Positions 45,135-57,016 of a stretch of 64,000 bases of DNA are shown here, piece after piece. Source of the stretch: Nageia nagi (taxonomy: Eukaryota > Pinophyta). The position numbers and the translations under genes were made by a program. The first letter of the stretch is position 1. Each line of letters opens with the position of its first letter. Below the pieces are notes generated by a model. The model had not been told where the DNA came from. It worked only from the letters and a program-made list of their open reading frames with translations, and ran no database searches. The DNA lies in assembly GCA_050084985.1 (NCBI GenBank), contig JBITNC010000001.1, positions 62,001 to 126,000 on the forward strand, in the 5' to 3' direction.

Positions 45135-45881
45135 ATTCTTGAAGGCTCCTCTTCAACATCATTGAAGGTCTACTCCACTTTGTCTTTTATCTACTTTATT
45201 GAGGTAAAAGGACTTGAAGGTTTAACCTCGTACTTTATTTATTGTCAAATTTTTACTTTATTACTAACCATATTGGTTCCTTGATTATCAAGTTTTATTA
45301 GCAAAAACTTATTTAAAATAGATATTATTGCTATTTTTTGGTATACTAACATGTTAATCCATTCTTATATTATTGCTATGTATTATTTTAGTTGTGATTT
45401 TTTAAGATTATGTAATGTGTGGCAATATTATGTTGATTACAAATTTTGAGTAAATTTGCTTAAATCTAATTATTATAACTTGAATTTACAAATTTTTACT
45501 TAATGCAGAATTGGTAAAAAATATTACAAAATTTTTATTATAAAAGCATTTTTTTTACAATATTAATACTTTTGTAAAAAAAATATAATTACATGCATCA
45601 TTGCATGCATAAGCTATATATATATAATTAAAATTGCATGCAATGTCATATATATTTTTTTCAAAAAAGTTTTTTTATTCAATTTTTTATTATTACAATA
45701 ATCAGTTTTTAAAATTTATCTGATTATTAAATAAAAAAATAGATTTTAATTATTTGTCAATATTTATTTATATATATTATTTAATTTTTTTTATTAGATT
45801 TTAATTAATTAATTTTTGTAAAAAAAAATAAAAATAAAAAACTGATTAAAAATTTGATTATTAAAAATATATATATAAGAA

Positions 45882-46022
45882 TTGAAGGGGGAAGCAGCCT
45901 GAGCCGACTCCTCCGCCTACCCCATTAGGGGACGCGATAATGACATAGGCGCAGCCGCCACCTCCCAAAGGGGGCACGACATATACCGGGGGCGCACCCT
46001 AGCTGAGTGCCCTTCTCTGCCC
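45882..46022. other. GC-rich, CpG-rich island inside E6 leader
   Basis: About 140 bp with some nine CpG sites, in a window otherwise nearly free of CpG. It contains short hairpins such as CCCCATTAGGGG and CTCCCAAAGGGGGC. No frame is recognised. E2 shows nothing like it, but E2's corresponding part is missing. Confidence 0.75.
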
Positions 46023-46101
46023 TGAATCAAAAACATATGTTAGTCTTAAGAGTTTATATATATATTCTTTTAGCTCCTTAAGGGAATTTTTTTTAATAGG
46101 C

Positions 46102-46180
<79 letters not shown>
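46102..46180. repeat. TA dinucleotide microsatellite
   Basis: About 79 bp of alternating TA with two small phase breaks. Confidence 0.95.
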
Positions 46181-46183
<3 letters not shown>

Positions 46184-47711
46184 TTAAATTTAAAGAGTTT
46201 TTTTAAAACATTTTTGAATTTGATAAATATAGGAGTTTTGTTTTTTTTTTTAAATAGAATTCTTAAAATATAGTTTTTAAATAATAAAAAAGTTTTTTTT
46301 AGGGAGGTTTTCTTAAAAATTGAAGTATGAGCTATTCAGTATGTCTTCATTTGCTAAATTTGTCTTAAGTACAAATTACATTAATAAATTTAATTAATCA
46401 TGCAATAAAAAGGAGGATTATTAATACATGAATGTTCATGTTAATATTATGCATAGATTAATTAATTATATATGAATTAATTATTTATGCATGGATTAAT
46501 GTTAGCATGAATTAATTTATGCATGTTAATACATGGATTAATGTTAATATATATTATGAATGCATGGATTAATTTATGCACACATTTGGATGGATTACTT
46601 TTTCAATGTATAATTGTTGCTAAGTGGATAAACTTTTAAATGCATGATTTAAAACTTTGTTCTAAAGCATAATTATTGCTATGTGGATCAAATTTTTAAG
46701 ACGGTTTAAATGTTTTATCTTAATTATTGCTATTGAGCACACATATGAATGGATATATGTTCATTTAAATACTTGCTTATGAATTTTATGTTAAATTGCA
46801 AACAAAGAATTATTTTAAGTCTTTTTTAAGTAACAAAGGGGAGAATTCAATTTTTTTATAATGAACCTTTGTATAGAGTTTCATTAGGGGTTGTAACAAA
46901 ACTCATTGGACTCTTAAGCTCATTTGTTGTTACTTAAAATTAATGAACCTTTGTAAAGAGTTCCAGTAGGGGTTGTAATAAAACCCATTGGATTCTTTGG
47001 CTCATACTTATGGATGATATTGGATGTAGTTTCATATTTAAAGAATTTTATTATTTTGCACTTTTATTTTATATACAAAATACGTAAACATTGAAAATTA
47101 TTTCCTTTAAAATGAACACGTTCGCATATTTATTTTGTAACATGACTTGTTTAAGGAGCCATGAGATGAGAATAATGCAGATTAGAACCTTTTTAATTCG
47201 ATATTCTAAATAGTGAAAAATTTATACTTCTTAATTACCTTTAAATTCTCTATTGGTTTAGATTTAACTCCATATAGATGGATAGGTATGTGTGTAGTGA
47301 TACCACATATTCGTCCATCCATTTAAAGATTATCCTAATAATCTAAAAGAAAAATTGAAAGTTTAATTAAGATAATTAATTTAGTCAATCCAACATATGT
47401 CATAACTTTAAAAAATAGCTAGTACTTCTCTTTATGAAAGTATATTGATGCCTAAAGGGAACTAGTTGAAGATTGATAGGACTTGAGCTCCTTGTAGCAT
47501 CTAGGTGAATGCCTAATTTTAAATAAGAAAATAAACCTCAACTCTTACGATTATACTAGGTAATAATAATGTTGGATGGATGATTATTATGCTTGTTAAT
47601 AATTTAAGAATTTAATTCGTTGATTAGTTCAAACATGTGTAATTAATATTTTATTTAAAACTTAACATGTATACTTACATTATTTATCTTTTTCATATTT
47701 GTGTAACAATG

Positions 47712-48600
47712 GAAGACTCTTTTGCATTTAAGTATATCCTAGATGGTTTCAACTTTGGTATTTAAGAACTTAGACTGAAAGCAAAACTCTAAGCACGAAA
47801 ACTTTGGATGATTATCAATGAAAACCAAGTTGTTCCACCAAGGGAAAAGGAACTTGAAACTTATAATATAAAGAATGATTTGACAACCTTTATGATATTT
47901 TATACAATTTAAGATGAAATCCTCCTTATCATATCTTCTTTAAACTTTGTAAAGAAAGCTTGAGATAAACTAAAAAGTATTTACCTTAGCACCAAAGCCT
48001 CTAAGAGATTTACCATTCTTCAAAAGTTATTGCAATCATGTTAAGAGAAAAAAAAAGTGTTGCAATATATTTGAATAAGGTTATTGACCTTAGGACCCAG
48101 CTTGTGGGGTATGATTGCAATTAGATCAATGATGAGTTTTTAACTTTCATCATCCTTCAAAGCCTCTCTAGTAAATTTAACCACTTTGTGATAGTTATGT
48201 AAACTAGGCTTGATGATGAGAAAGAAATGTTATCTTTGAAAATATGTCAAGGTTTCTCTTGAAGTATGAGAAAACACTTAACAATAAAATGTTGATCATT
48301 CATCCTAAGGAACCTTTTGTGGCACTAGGACCAATGAAACTTCATTTCAAAAAAAAGAACTATAACCAAAAGAAGGGTTCTCATGCTCCTAAGAAGAACT
48401 TCAAGAATGGTGGAAATAAAAAAAATTATGATCATGATAAATCAAAGAAAATTAAAGTCAAATTTGATAAAAATTATAATTTTTGTGATATTTATGGTCA
48501 TATGAAAGCTAATTACTACAAGAAAAAGAAAGAATAAAATAAAAATTATAATTTATATGGCATCTATAGCCATAAAGTAGACTGCTACAAAAAAAAAAAA
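47712..48600 (+). pseudogene. E6 gag with degenerate zinc knuckles
   Basis: ATG MEDSFAFKYILDGFNFGI, then a stop (where E2 continues with Trp), giving the same N-terminus as E2 gag. The 97-codon open piece 48244-48537 holds the basic C-terminal part. Two CCHC-like knuckles follow: FCDIYGHMKANYY (about 48481) and LYGIYSHKVDCY (about 48553). Each has lost cysteines by Cys-to-Tyr changes (TGT to TAT). A long A-run at 48588 and indels break the frame. Confidence 0.8.
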
Positions 48601-48689
48601 AAGTGAAAAAGGATCTAAAAAATCAAATAATTCTAATCATAAGAAGAAGAATAAGAATTTTGCTTATGTTGCTATTTTTTAGTCTATAT

Positions 48690-49720
48690 TTCACACTTTG
48701 TCAAATAATTGGATTGTTGATTTTGGATGCACTAATCACATATGTTTCAAAAAGATAAGTTTAAAAACTTTCATAATATAAAAAAGATACAATTGTGATA
48801 GGTTATAATTCAATCTTTAAAGTTCAAGGTATTAGAAGTATATGATTACAAAAAAATATTCTTGAAATGTGCTTAAATTCACTATGAATCTACTTTTCAT
48901 AATTTAGGTTGCAAGAAAAGATTACTCTTTTGATTTTAACTCACACTTTTGATGCATAAAAAAAGGTCTTACCACTTTGGCGAAAGGTTTAGTGAAAGAT
49001 GATCTTTACATTATAGATCAATTTTCAACAAAGATGTGCTTTGTACTTAATATTTGCTCTAAATGTAATTTTTAGCACCATCGATTAGACCACCTTAACC
49101 ATAAGAACATTTAAGTTATGAAAGATCATAAACTTATGAAAGGTTTGCCTACAATTGATCTTTGTGAGAAGTGCATTCTATAAAAAATGAATTAGCAAAA
49201 AAATGTTAAAGATAAAGAAACTAGAGCAACTTAACCTCTTTAGCATGTGCATTCAGATTTGATAAGTTTTTTTCAAACTAAGTTATAAAGGAAGCCTCTT
49301 ATATCTTAACCTTTATTGATGACTTTAGTAGGATAACATTTGGTTATTTTCTAGAGCACAAGGATCAAATCTTTGATAGATTCAAAGATTTCAAAGTCTT
49401 TCAAAGATTTCAAAGTCTTGATAGAAAATCAATTTGGATTCAAAATCAAGATGTTAAGATCTAATAATAAGGATGAGTATAATAGTAATAAATTCAATGA
49501 TTATTATACCAAACATAGAATCAAAAGGTAGTTTACAATCCTTTACATTCCTCAGTAGAATGGTGTAGCTGAATGAAAGAATAGAACCATTCAAAAAATA
49601 AAAAGATGTATGTTGGAAGATCTTCCTAGATTCTTATAGGGTGAAATTGTAAATACTATAATTTACATCTTAAATAGGTATCATACGAAAGTAGTTAAAG
49701 ATCAAATTTTCTATGAGACA
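48690..49720 (+). pseudogene. E6 protease and integrase, degenerate
   Basis: Protease stretch NWIVDFGCTNHICF at about 48709 (Asp kept, usual Ser changed to Phe). Pre-integrase zinc finger HHRLDHLNHKN (about 49078) and CEKC (about 49168). Integrase has DLISFFQTKL (about 49255) and an ENG-like region lost to stops. A TAG at 49556-49558 replaces the second Gln of Pro-Gln-Gln-Asn-Gly, whereas E2 lost the first. A short segment of 'ttcaaagatttcaaagtc' type is duplicated at about 49380-49420. Confidence 0.78.
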
Positions 49721-50036
49721 TGGAAAAAAAACTTAACATCTCTCATTTTAGAGGCTTTGGCTGTGATGCTTATGCTTTTGTTGTTCCTGAGAAAAGAAAA
49801 AAATTGGATAAGAGATCTAAAAAGTGTATCTTTATGGACTATAATAATCAACATGGAGGCTATAGGCTATATCAACCCTCCATAAGAGTAGTATTTATGT
49901 CAAGGGATGCAAAGTTCAATAAACTTGCTAAAAAATCTGCTTCTTATGTGAACCTAGATGAGGGTGATGATTCTTTTGTTGTACCTAACTGGATGGATAT
50001 CAGTGTGGATTTGTCACCTAAGAAATAAATCTCTAA
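49720..50036 (+). pseudogene. E6 integrase C-terminal/connector segment
   Basis: Open for 102 codons: NISHFRGFGCDAYAFVVPEK, RKKLDKRSKKCIFMDYNNQH, GYRLYQPSIRVVFMSRDAKF, then an Asp/Glu-rich linker. This is the conserved connector between Copia integrase and RT ('s.LrvFGc.ayv..p...r.KLd.rs..ciFlGY'). It is the longest intact stretch of E6 pol. It ends with a stop where the variable linker begins. Confidence 0.84.
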
Positions 50037-50099
50037 CATAGGATAACAAGAAGTATGATCTTTAATAAATCTTTATTTTTCAAAATTAATAATAAGAAT

Positions 50100-50830
50100 G
50101 AGCCCTCGTTCTTTAAAGAAGCTTCAAAGTAGGAATGCTAGATGAAATCCATGAATGTGGAGTATGAGGCTCTAATGAAGAATCAAACTTGGAATTTGGT
50201 TCTTTATCCTAATGAATGCAATATGATTGGTAATAAATAAGTTTATAAGGTCAAATATAATTTAGTTGGAGAAATTGAAAATTATAAGCTAAGGTTAGTA
50301 GTTAAGAGTTTTGCTCAAAAATATAGAGTTAAGTATAAAGAAACATTTTCTCTAATGGTAAAGATGCCTACTGTTAGGGTGATATTTGCTTTTATAGCAA
50401 CTCAAGGATGGAAATTTTTTTAACTTGATGTCAAGAGTGCTTTTCTCAATGGTGACTTAGATGTGGAAATCTATATGAACCAACTAAAAGGGTTTGTTGT
50501 GGAAGGTAAAGAATGTTTTATTTGTAAGTTAAAAAAGTCTTTGTATGGACTTAAGTAAGCACCTTGATATTGGTACCATAAAATTTCAAGATTCCTTGAG
50601 GATGTTGAGTTTTCTAAATACTTATCTAACACAAATCTTTACATGCTTAACCAAGGACAAGACTTGATCTTGATTCTTATCTATGTGAATGATCTATTGA
50701 TTACAAGGAATAATATAGTCCTTACACAAGATTGTATATCCAAACTGAAGGTAACTTTTGAAATGATAGGCCTTGATCTATTACACTACTGCCTTGGTAT
50801 GCAAGTGTATCAATAAAAGATTTTACTTAT
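50100..50830 (+). pseudogene. E6 reverse transcriptase with altered active site
   Basis: KMPTVRVIFAFIATQGWKFF then LDVKSAFLNGDLDVEIYMNQ (about 50425), SLYGLK (stop at Gln), and IYVNDLLIT at about 50679. The catalytic YVDD reads YVND, a GAT-to-AAT change, which would abolish synthesis. LKQAPRAW of the family reads with CAA-to-TAA and CGA-to-TGA stops. Confidence 0.85.
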
Positions 50831-50939
50831 CTTAGTCAATCTAGTTATATCTCAAATATCTTACAAAATTTTAAAATAGAGGAATGCAAATTTGTTGCAA
50901 TTCTAATCTCTCCTAGAATCACTTTGTATCTTAGTTTCA

Positions 50940-51600
50940 ACTTTTAGTTAGCAGATGCTATGGCTTACAAGAAACTAATTGGTAGTCTTTTATATTTGAT
51001 TATCTCTAGGTCAAATATTACCTTCACTATGAATTTGATGGCTCACTTTATGCAAAAACTATATGTTGAGCACTTCAATGCAGTTAAATAAATTTTGAGG
51101 TATGTTATGAGCATTAAGGATCTTGCTCTCGAGTATAACAAGTTACCCTAATTTATTCTCTTAGAATTATCAAATTATTACTACGGGGGAGATAGAGATG
51201 ATAAAAAATCAACTTCTTCTTATGTATTTAGCATTGGTTCAGGTGTTATCTTTTGAACTTCTAAGAATCAACCTACTACTACTCTCTCCATCACAGAGGC
51301 TAAATATCATGTAATGTCACTTGCATCCTAGAAAGTCATCTGGTTGAAGCATATTATGAAAGAAGTTGGGTATGAGCAAGTTCATCTGTATCAAATTTCT
51401 TATATAATCAATCAGCTATTACTTTGGTAAAGAATCTTATTTTTATCAAAGAATAAAGCATCTTAAAATCTAAGAGCTCTTCATTAAAAGAAGGTTTTGG
51501 ATGGTCTTCTACACTTGCAGTATTTTTTATTAGTCTTAAACTTTGCTGATTTATTCACCAAGCCCCTTCTTGAAGCTTAGTTCTATAATCTTAAGGATTA
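50940..51600 (+). pseudogene. E6 RNase H, degenerate
   Basis: KKLIGSLLYLIISRSNITF (about 50969), then AVK-ILRYVMSIKDL (about 51080), then a shifted Copia RNase H part to about 51590, ending near LLEA. Collinear with E2 10130-10800. Confidence 0.77.
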
Positions 51601-52635
51601 TATTAAGTTGGTGAAGTTACCTTCAAAAAAGAAGTAAAGGTTGAATTCTTATTGAATATATTATATCTTCATCCCTTTTTAATAAAGTTATTAAGCATTT
51701 TATGTTTAGTTTGTATACTTTATTTATACATTCTTTTTTTGGTGATTATACATACAATCTTGGCATATTAAGTGATGTCTTATAGTGCATCACAAATCCA
51801 AGCATATTGTATCAGGGAAAAAAATTTTGATGAAATAACTACAGCTCTTTTCATATGACTTTGGCTCTTTTGATTTATTCACTATCCACATTAGAAACTT
51901 TGTTGTATGCACTTTGAAAGTTTTTTATGGTAATAAAGTTGTTCTCAAGGAGAAGTGAAGTTTGAATTCATATTTATGATGATAAATTCATCCTTAAGAG
52001 GCTATTTTTTATTGTATAGTATTGATATAAATGTACACCTTCATGGTTAGTTTGCTCTATATGAAGAACTCATGGTACATTTTATTTTTCATTATCACTA
52101 TATGAGATATCAATATGTATTCATTGGCACCATTTGGTTATCTATATATGAGTAACTCATATGTGCATACGTTCTTTTTATTATTTATCAACATATATTT
52201 TTAATATATAATAGATCACTATAAGTATTGGTTTGGCATCTTTGTGATGACTTATAGTGCATCATTAATCAATTTATGGATGGCATTACTTAGTTCATTT
52301 ATTTTATGGTTAATGTGAATGTTTATGTTATGTACCTAACTGATCTTATTTATGAGCTTATTTTAACTTGCAGGTTTCATCTTGAGAATGCAAGTTACTT
52401 ACTACAACTCATGGAAGCTCACATGTCAACTCACTGTTGATCAACTATACTTACAGTGAAATCAGTTATGGTTAATGATTGTATTGTAAACTATTTTGTC
52501 AAATGGTATTGTAATTAATATCAAACTAAGATCTTACTTATTTTTTAATGATGTAAAATTTCTCATCTCCACTTGTATCTCTTTATAGAAGAGCTCTCTT
52601 TCTTCTTTCTCTATGCTCTATGCCAATATTACATT
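51601..52635 (+). other. E6 3' noncoding region with partial duplication
   Basis: No frame. Two stretches, 51608-51650 and about 51930-51972, are related, each with a purine run followed by 'ttgaattc', which suggests an internal duplication relative to E2. 51955-52635 matches 10830-11535. Confidence 0.6.
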
Positions 52636-52644
52636 AAGAAGGAG
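52636..52644 (+). promoter_or_regulatory. E6 polypurine tract
   Basis: AAGAAGGAG just before TGTTAAAATTTGC. Confidence 0.82.
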
Positions 52645-53094
52645 TGTTAAAATTTGCAATGTAATAGTGTTAAAATTTTTTTTAATATAAATTCACTTAA
52701 TGCTTAAAGTATATTTAGATACCTTAAAGCATTAAGGGGATAAAAATAGAAAGAGGAATAAATTTATAAAGAGAATTAAATATAGAAACACTTTTAAACT
52801 TACCCTTGGGTTAAAGGGTGGGTTTTTTCTTATAAATAGAGAGGTGCCCCTCCTCTCATTGTAATGAAACAATTAATGCTTAAGGTTTGGAGAAAGGTGA
52901 GATTCTATAAGAAAGATCCTTGAGAATAAGAAGATTTTTATTAGTGGATGTACTCCCAAGTAGAGAGGAACCACTTTATATCTTGTCTTATTTGTGAGAT
53001 TTGTTTGTGTTGTTATTATATGCTATTGATATTGTAAGTGCCTTCTTGAGATCTTGGTAAACTAGAGGTTATTCAGAAAGGGTTAACTTCTTCA
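52645..53094 (+). mobile_element. E6 3' LTR (450 bp)
   Basis: TGTTAAAATTTGC to AACTTCTTCA. It matches the 5' LTR throughout, with substitutions and one deletion of about 10 bp in the 'gggttaaa' region. TATA box at 52831-52838. Confidence 0.92.
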
Positions 53095-53099
53095 TCAAC
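53095..53099. repeat. Target-site duplication of E6, right (TCAAC)
   Basis: One transition from TCAAT at 44652-44656. Confidence 0.75.
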
Positions 53100-53839
53100 A
53101 TCCATCGTACATGCTCAAGCTACGGATCATCACCATGAAAAAGCTAGATAAGCTATTTTATCTAAATTTTAATCTCCAAAATGAAAAATTTATTAGTTTC
53201 TCAACTCTATAAATCAAACCTTCAATATTGAAGTAAAGAGACCTGGTTTGAAAATAAAGTCACTTTGCTAAAATATATCTAGGAACTTAGTGAGTTTAGT
53301 GCTTTATGTTTTCATACTTTCAACGTTTTTATTTTTCTTTGAGTATTGTACTTATTTTTTGAAATGAATAGGTATGTTTGATATGTTTTTGTTCACATGT
53401 GTGCAAGGTACATAAGTGTTGAACAACAAAACTATTAAGAACATTCATATAAAGAAGAGCAAAGAAAATCAGGGATTATTTATAGGTTTCAAAAGATAAA
53501 ATTTAAAGCTTTTATACACTACCATAGAAATGCCAACAATTGGGATCAGATGCTAATAATTAGCATAAATCATTGAATAACTCCATCAATCACTGAAAAA
53601 CTAACATCAATTGCTAAATAATTGCATCAATCTCCAAGCAACCAATACCAATCATCAAATAATTACACCAGGCTTCTAATGATTCTATAAATGACCACAA
53701 AGGCTAAAAAGGTATTTTGTAGAAAGCTCTTTGGGTAAAACATAATGAATCTAGATATTCTTTATTGTATTAATTGATTTCTATTCAAGAGTAATAAAAA
53801 ATGTATTTATTTTAATATATCTTGTCTTATTTTCTAACA
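53100..53839 (+). mobile_element. E3 right LTR, second part
   Basis: Continuation of 44411-44656. It includes clustered 'atcaatc' and 'ccaat' words (53540-53700) and ends TTTTCTAACA. It is followed by the motif seen after the left LTR. Confidence 0.55.
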
Positions 53840-53856
53840 TGGTTACTTTTTGGGTA
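53840..53856 (+). promoter_or_regulatory. Post-LTR motif, second copy (possible PBS)
   Basis: TGGTTACTTTTTGGGTA, the same as 15976-15992 but for the first base. A primer-binding-like site after what should be a 3' LTR suggests that another element copy began here. Confidence 0.45.
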
Positions 53857-53884
53857 GTATAGGATGGTGTCGCAATATCAATAT

Positions 53885-56800
53885 GAGTATGGATGATTAT
53901 AAGATGCAAAATAACATGTATGTTCTACCATTAGGTGATTGTGATGTGGTCCTTGGTATACAATTGTTGATGACACTAAGCCTTATTCTTTAGGATTTTT
54001 GTGAGCTGTGGATGTAATTTAAGGTTGGAGAGTACAAATATACTCTTAAAGGACTTTAGGTGGGGCAATCATAAATTATTAGTTCTCATCACATGGAGAA
54101 ACTCTTGAAGAAAGGGTATAAAGGACTGGTGGGAAAACTATTCTCTATTCAGCTAGCCTTGTAACAATTGAAAGAAGTACATGAATTAAAATAGATACTT
54201 TCCTATCATATTGGTGTCTTTAAGTAACCCCATGGGTTGCCACCCCATCTCTCTCATGACCATGCAATTTAGTTTATTCTCGGGGGTGAACCACCCAACA
54301 ATTGACCTTATCGCTATTTCTACTAATAGAAAGATGAAATAGAAAAGCTTATCCAAGACATGTTAGAAGTAGCCATCATTCACCCCAATGTGAGTCCTTA
54401 GTCTTCTCTTGTTCTAATGGTTCACAAGAAATATGGGCCCTAGCAGATGTGCATTGACTTTTGAGCTCTAAACAAAATCACCATCAAGGATAAGTTTTCC
54501 ATTCCTATCATTGATAAATTATTAGATGAACTACATAGCACAAAATATTTTTCCAAATTAGATCTTTGATCCAGGTACCATCAAATCTAATTTCATGAAG
54601 AAGACATCCCCAAAACTATTTTTCATATGTATGAAGGTTACTATGAGTTCCTAGTAATATAGTTCAACCTTACTAATGCTCCTTCCACCTTCCAGAGTTT
54701 AATGAACCAAGTATTCTACCCTTATCTTTGAAAATTTATTTTAGTTTTCTTTGATGAGATTTTGACCTACAACAAAACTTGGGAGGTCAATTATCCTAGT
54801 TAGATCAGACCTTGTAACTTTCCTAAGAGAATTGGTTATATTTCAAGCACTTTAAATATTCCTTTGGCTACCAAGATCTCAAGTACCTTAGGAATATTAT
54901 TTCAAAATAAAGTATCAATGTGGACCTACTAAATATTGAGGATATACAAACTTGGCCTCTTCCCAAATCCTTCAAAAGCTTATGAAGCTTCCTTGGATTG
55001 AAAGGGTACTATCATAAGTTTGTGAAAGATTATGGAAGATTGCAACCCTACTCATAAATTTTATCAAGAAGAATGCCTTCAATTGGCTAGTAACTATAGA
55101 AGAATCCTTTCATCAACTAAATATTGTTATGTTCTCTATCTTGGTATTGGCCATACCATATTTCTCCAAGATATTCATCATTGAGAATGATTCCTCTAGG
55201 GTTAGAATTGAAGCTATGTTGATGCAGGAAGGATGATCCCCTACCTTCATAAGCAAAGCCCTCTCAAGTAGAAATATGGCTAAATCCACCTATGAAAAAT
55301 AAATGTTTGCAATCATTCATGTCATTCAATGTTGGATACCCTACCTCATTGGATGCTATTTTATCATTCAAATAGACCACCATAGTTTGAAATACTTCTT
55401 GAAATAATGTATCTCCACCCAAGAATAAAAAAATTATATTCCTAAATTCTTGGGGTACGACTATAACATTGTATAGAAAAAGTAGTGAGAATGTAGTTGT
55501 TGATGCTTTTTCTCAAAAATTTGAGGATCCCATGATACTTCAAGTCCTTTAATTCCTAGTTCCTCAATAGCTTGAACGAGTTGAATAAGAATGAATTCAT
55601 GATAACTTTACCCATTTAGTGATTCAAAAACTACATATTAATCTGATGAGCAAATCTCCCTTTTCTTGGCATGAGGGAATTCTACAATTCAAAGGTCATA
55701 TTACAATACTTGTAAACTCTTTATGTCATGAGTTGATACTTCAAGAGTTGCATGTTGCATTAACAATTGACCATTCTTGGTTTTTGAAAATCTACCAGTG
55801 GGTGCTTTGATCCTTTTATTGGCTAAGTATGAAACAAGACATCAAGAAGTTTGTATCTAAATTTGATTTTCATCAATGACATAAAGGTGAGATAGTGGGC
55901 AACCAAGGATTGCTTCATCCTCTACCCATACCAGAGTGAACCTGGATAAATATATCAATGGATTTTATTAAAATCCATACAAAATCATATGGGAAAGCTA
56001 TTATCATGGTGGTAGTGGATTGACTTTCCAAGTATGTGCACTTCTACCCTTTGGTAAATCCATACAAGGCTATTAATGTTGCATAACTTTTTCATGATAA
56101 CATTTTCAAACTACATGGCATGCCATCTACCATCATTAGTGACTATGATCTAACATTCACTAGTAAATTTTGGTAGGAATTCTTCAAACTCTAGGGCACT
56201 CAACTCAATATCAGCTCAACTTATCACCCCTCAAATAGATGGTTAGACCAAGATTATTAATAAATTCTTAGAAATATATATTCATTATTTTGCCTCACCC
56301 TAACCAATCCATTCAATAAAATGGATCCCTTTAGCTAAATGGGGGTATAATAAATCATATCATACTTCCATAAGGATGACCACCTATAAATCCTTGTATG
56401 GCCAACCCTCGTCCATGGTCATCTCTTATATCCCAACCACCACTAATGTCCAAGCTGTGGACACCACCTTAACCAATCAGAGATACATAATTTGCATTCT
56501 TTAGGAAAATTTTCAAGTGGCTCAACATTATATGAAATAATAAATTGATAAACAATGGTTCACAAGGTAGTTCTAGGAAGGAGATATGATTTTTCTATAA
56601 TTTTAATCATATTGATAGACATCTCTCACATTAAAAGGTCTCCAAAAGTTTGCCCCATGATTTTATGGGCCTTATAAAATACTCCAATGCATTGGCCCTG
56701 CAACATACAAGTTGGAAATACTAGCATCATCAAATATTTATCCTATTTTTTATGCCTCCTACCTTTAGCAAGTCCTAAGCTCTCATACCAAAGTTCAAAT

Positions 56801-57000
56801 TGAACTACTAGAATTCACTAAGGATGGGTCCATCATGGTTGAACCTAAGGTCATTCTAGATTGACACACATATCAATATCATAGCTACACTATTATTGAA
56901 CTTATCTAGTGGCACAAATTAGCTTTTGAGGATACAACTTGAGAGACACTCCATCAACTTCAACAATAATTTCCTAATTTTTAGCTTTAAAAAGCTCTCT
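53885..57000 (+). pseudogene. E7 pol with C-terminal chromodomain
   Basis: Protease end VLPLGDCDVVLGIQLL (about 53929). RT: IIHPNVSP then SSLVLMVHKKYGP (about 54410), [20 protein letters not shown] (about 54496), LTNAPSTFQSLMNQVF (about 54669) and LVFFDEIL (about 54742), where the usual FFDD has become FFDE. Integrase: SMDFIKIHTKSYGKAIIMVV (about 55953), HGMPSTIISDYDLTFTSKFW (about 56118) with its catalytic Asp, and QLNISSTYHPSN. At 56838-56960 the tail reads VILD, then TIIEL, WHKLAFEDTT and ETLHQL, a chromodomain by its W-x-x-x-x-x-E-D-x-T-W-E core (final Trp a stop). Chromodomains steer integration to heterochromatin. Stops are dense. Confidence 0.85.
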
Positions 57001-57003
57001 TTT

Positions 57004-57011
57004 AAGAGGGG
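57004..57011 (+). promoter_or_regulatory. E7 polypurine tract
   Basis: AAGAGGGG, five bases before the LTR start. Confidence 0.75.
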
Positions 57012-57016
57012 TTGCA

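Larger units (their letters stand above)
45135..47711 (+). other. E6 leader (2.6 kb)
   Basis: Noncoding. 45280-45880 is extremely AT-rich. It holds a GC-rich island at 45882-46022 and a TA microsatellite. From about 46960 it aligns with the E2 leader, for example 'ggagccatgag(a/g)tgag' and 'gtgtgtagtgataccacat'. Confidence 0.7.
44657..53094 (+). mobile_element. E6: 8.4-kb Copia retrotransposon, both LTRs
   Basis: Full Copia layout: 463-bp 5' LTR, primer-binding site, a 2.6-kb leader, gag, protease, integrase, RT and RNase H, a 1-kb 3' noncoding part, polypurine tract and a 450-bp 3' LTR. A one-mismatch target duplication flanks it. Same family as E2 by leader, coding region and LTR. Pol is broken and the RT active site is altered. 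It lies in the right LTR of E3. Confidence 0.9.

Noticed and set aside
45882-46022. tRNA or rRNA gene fragment
   Set aside because: The GC-rich block folds into short hairpins but shows no cloverleaf, and I recognised no rRNA sequence.
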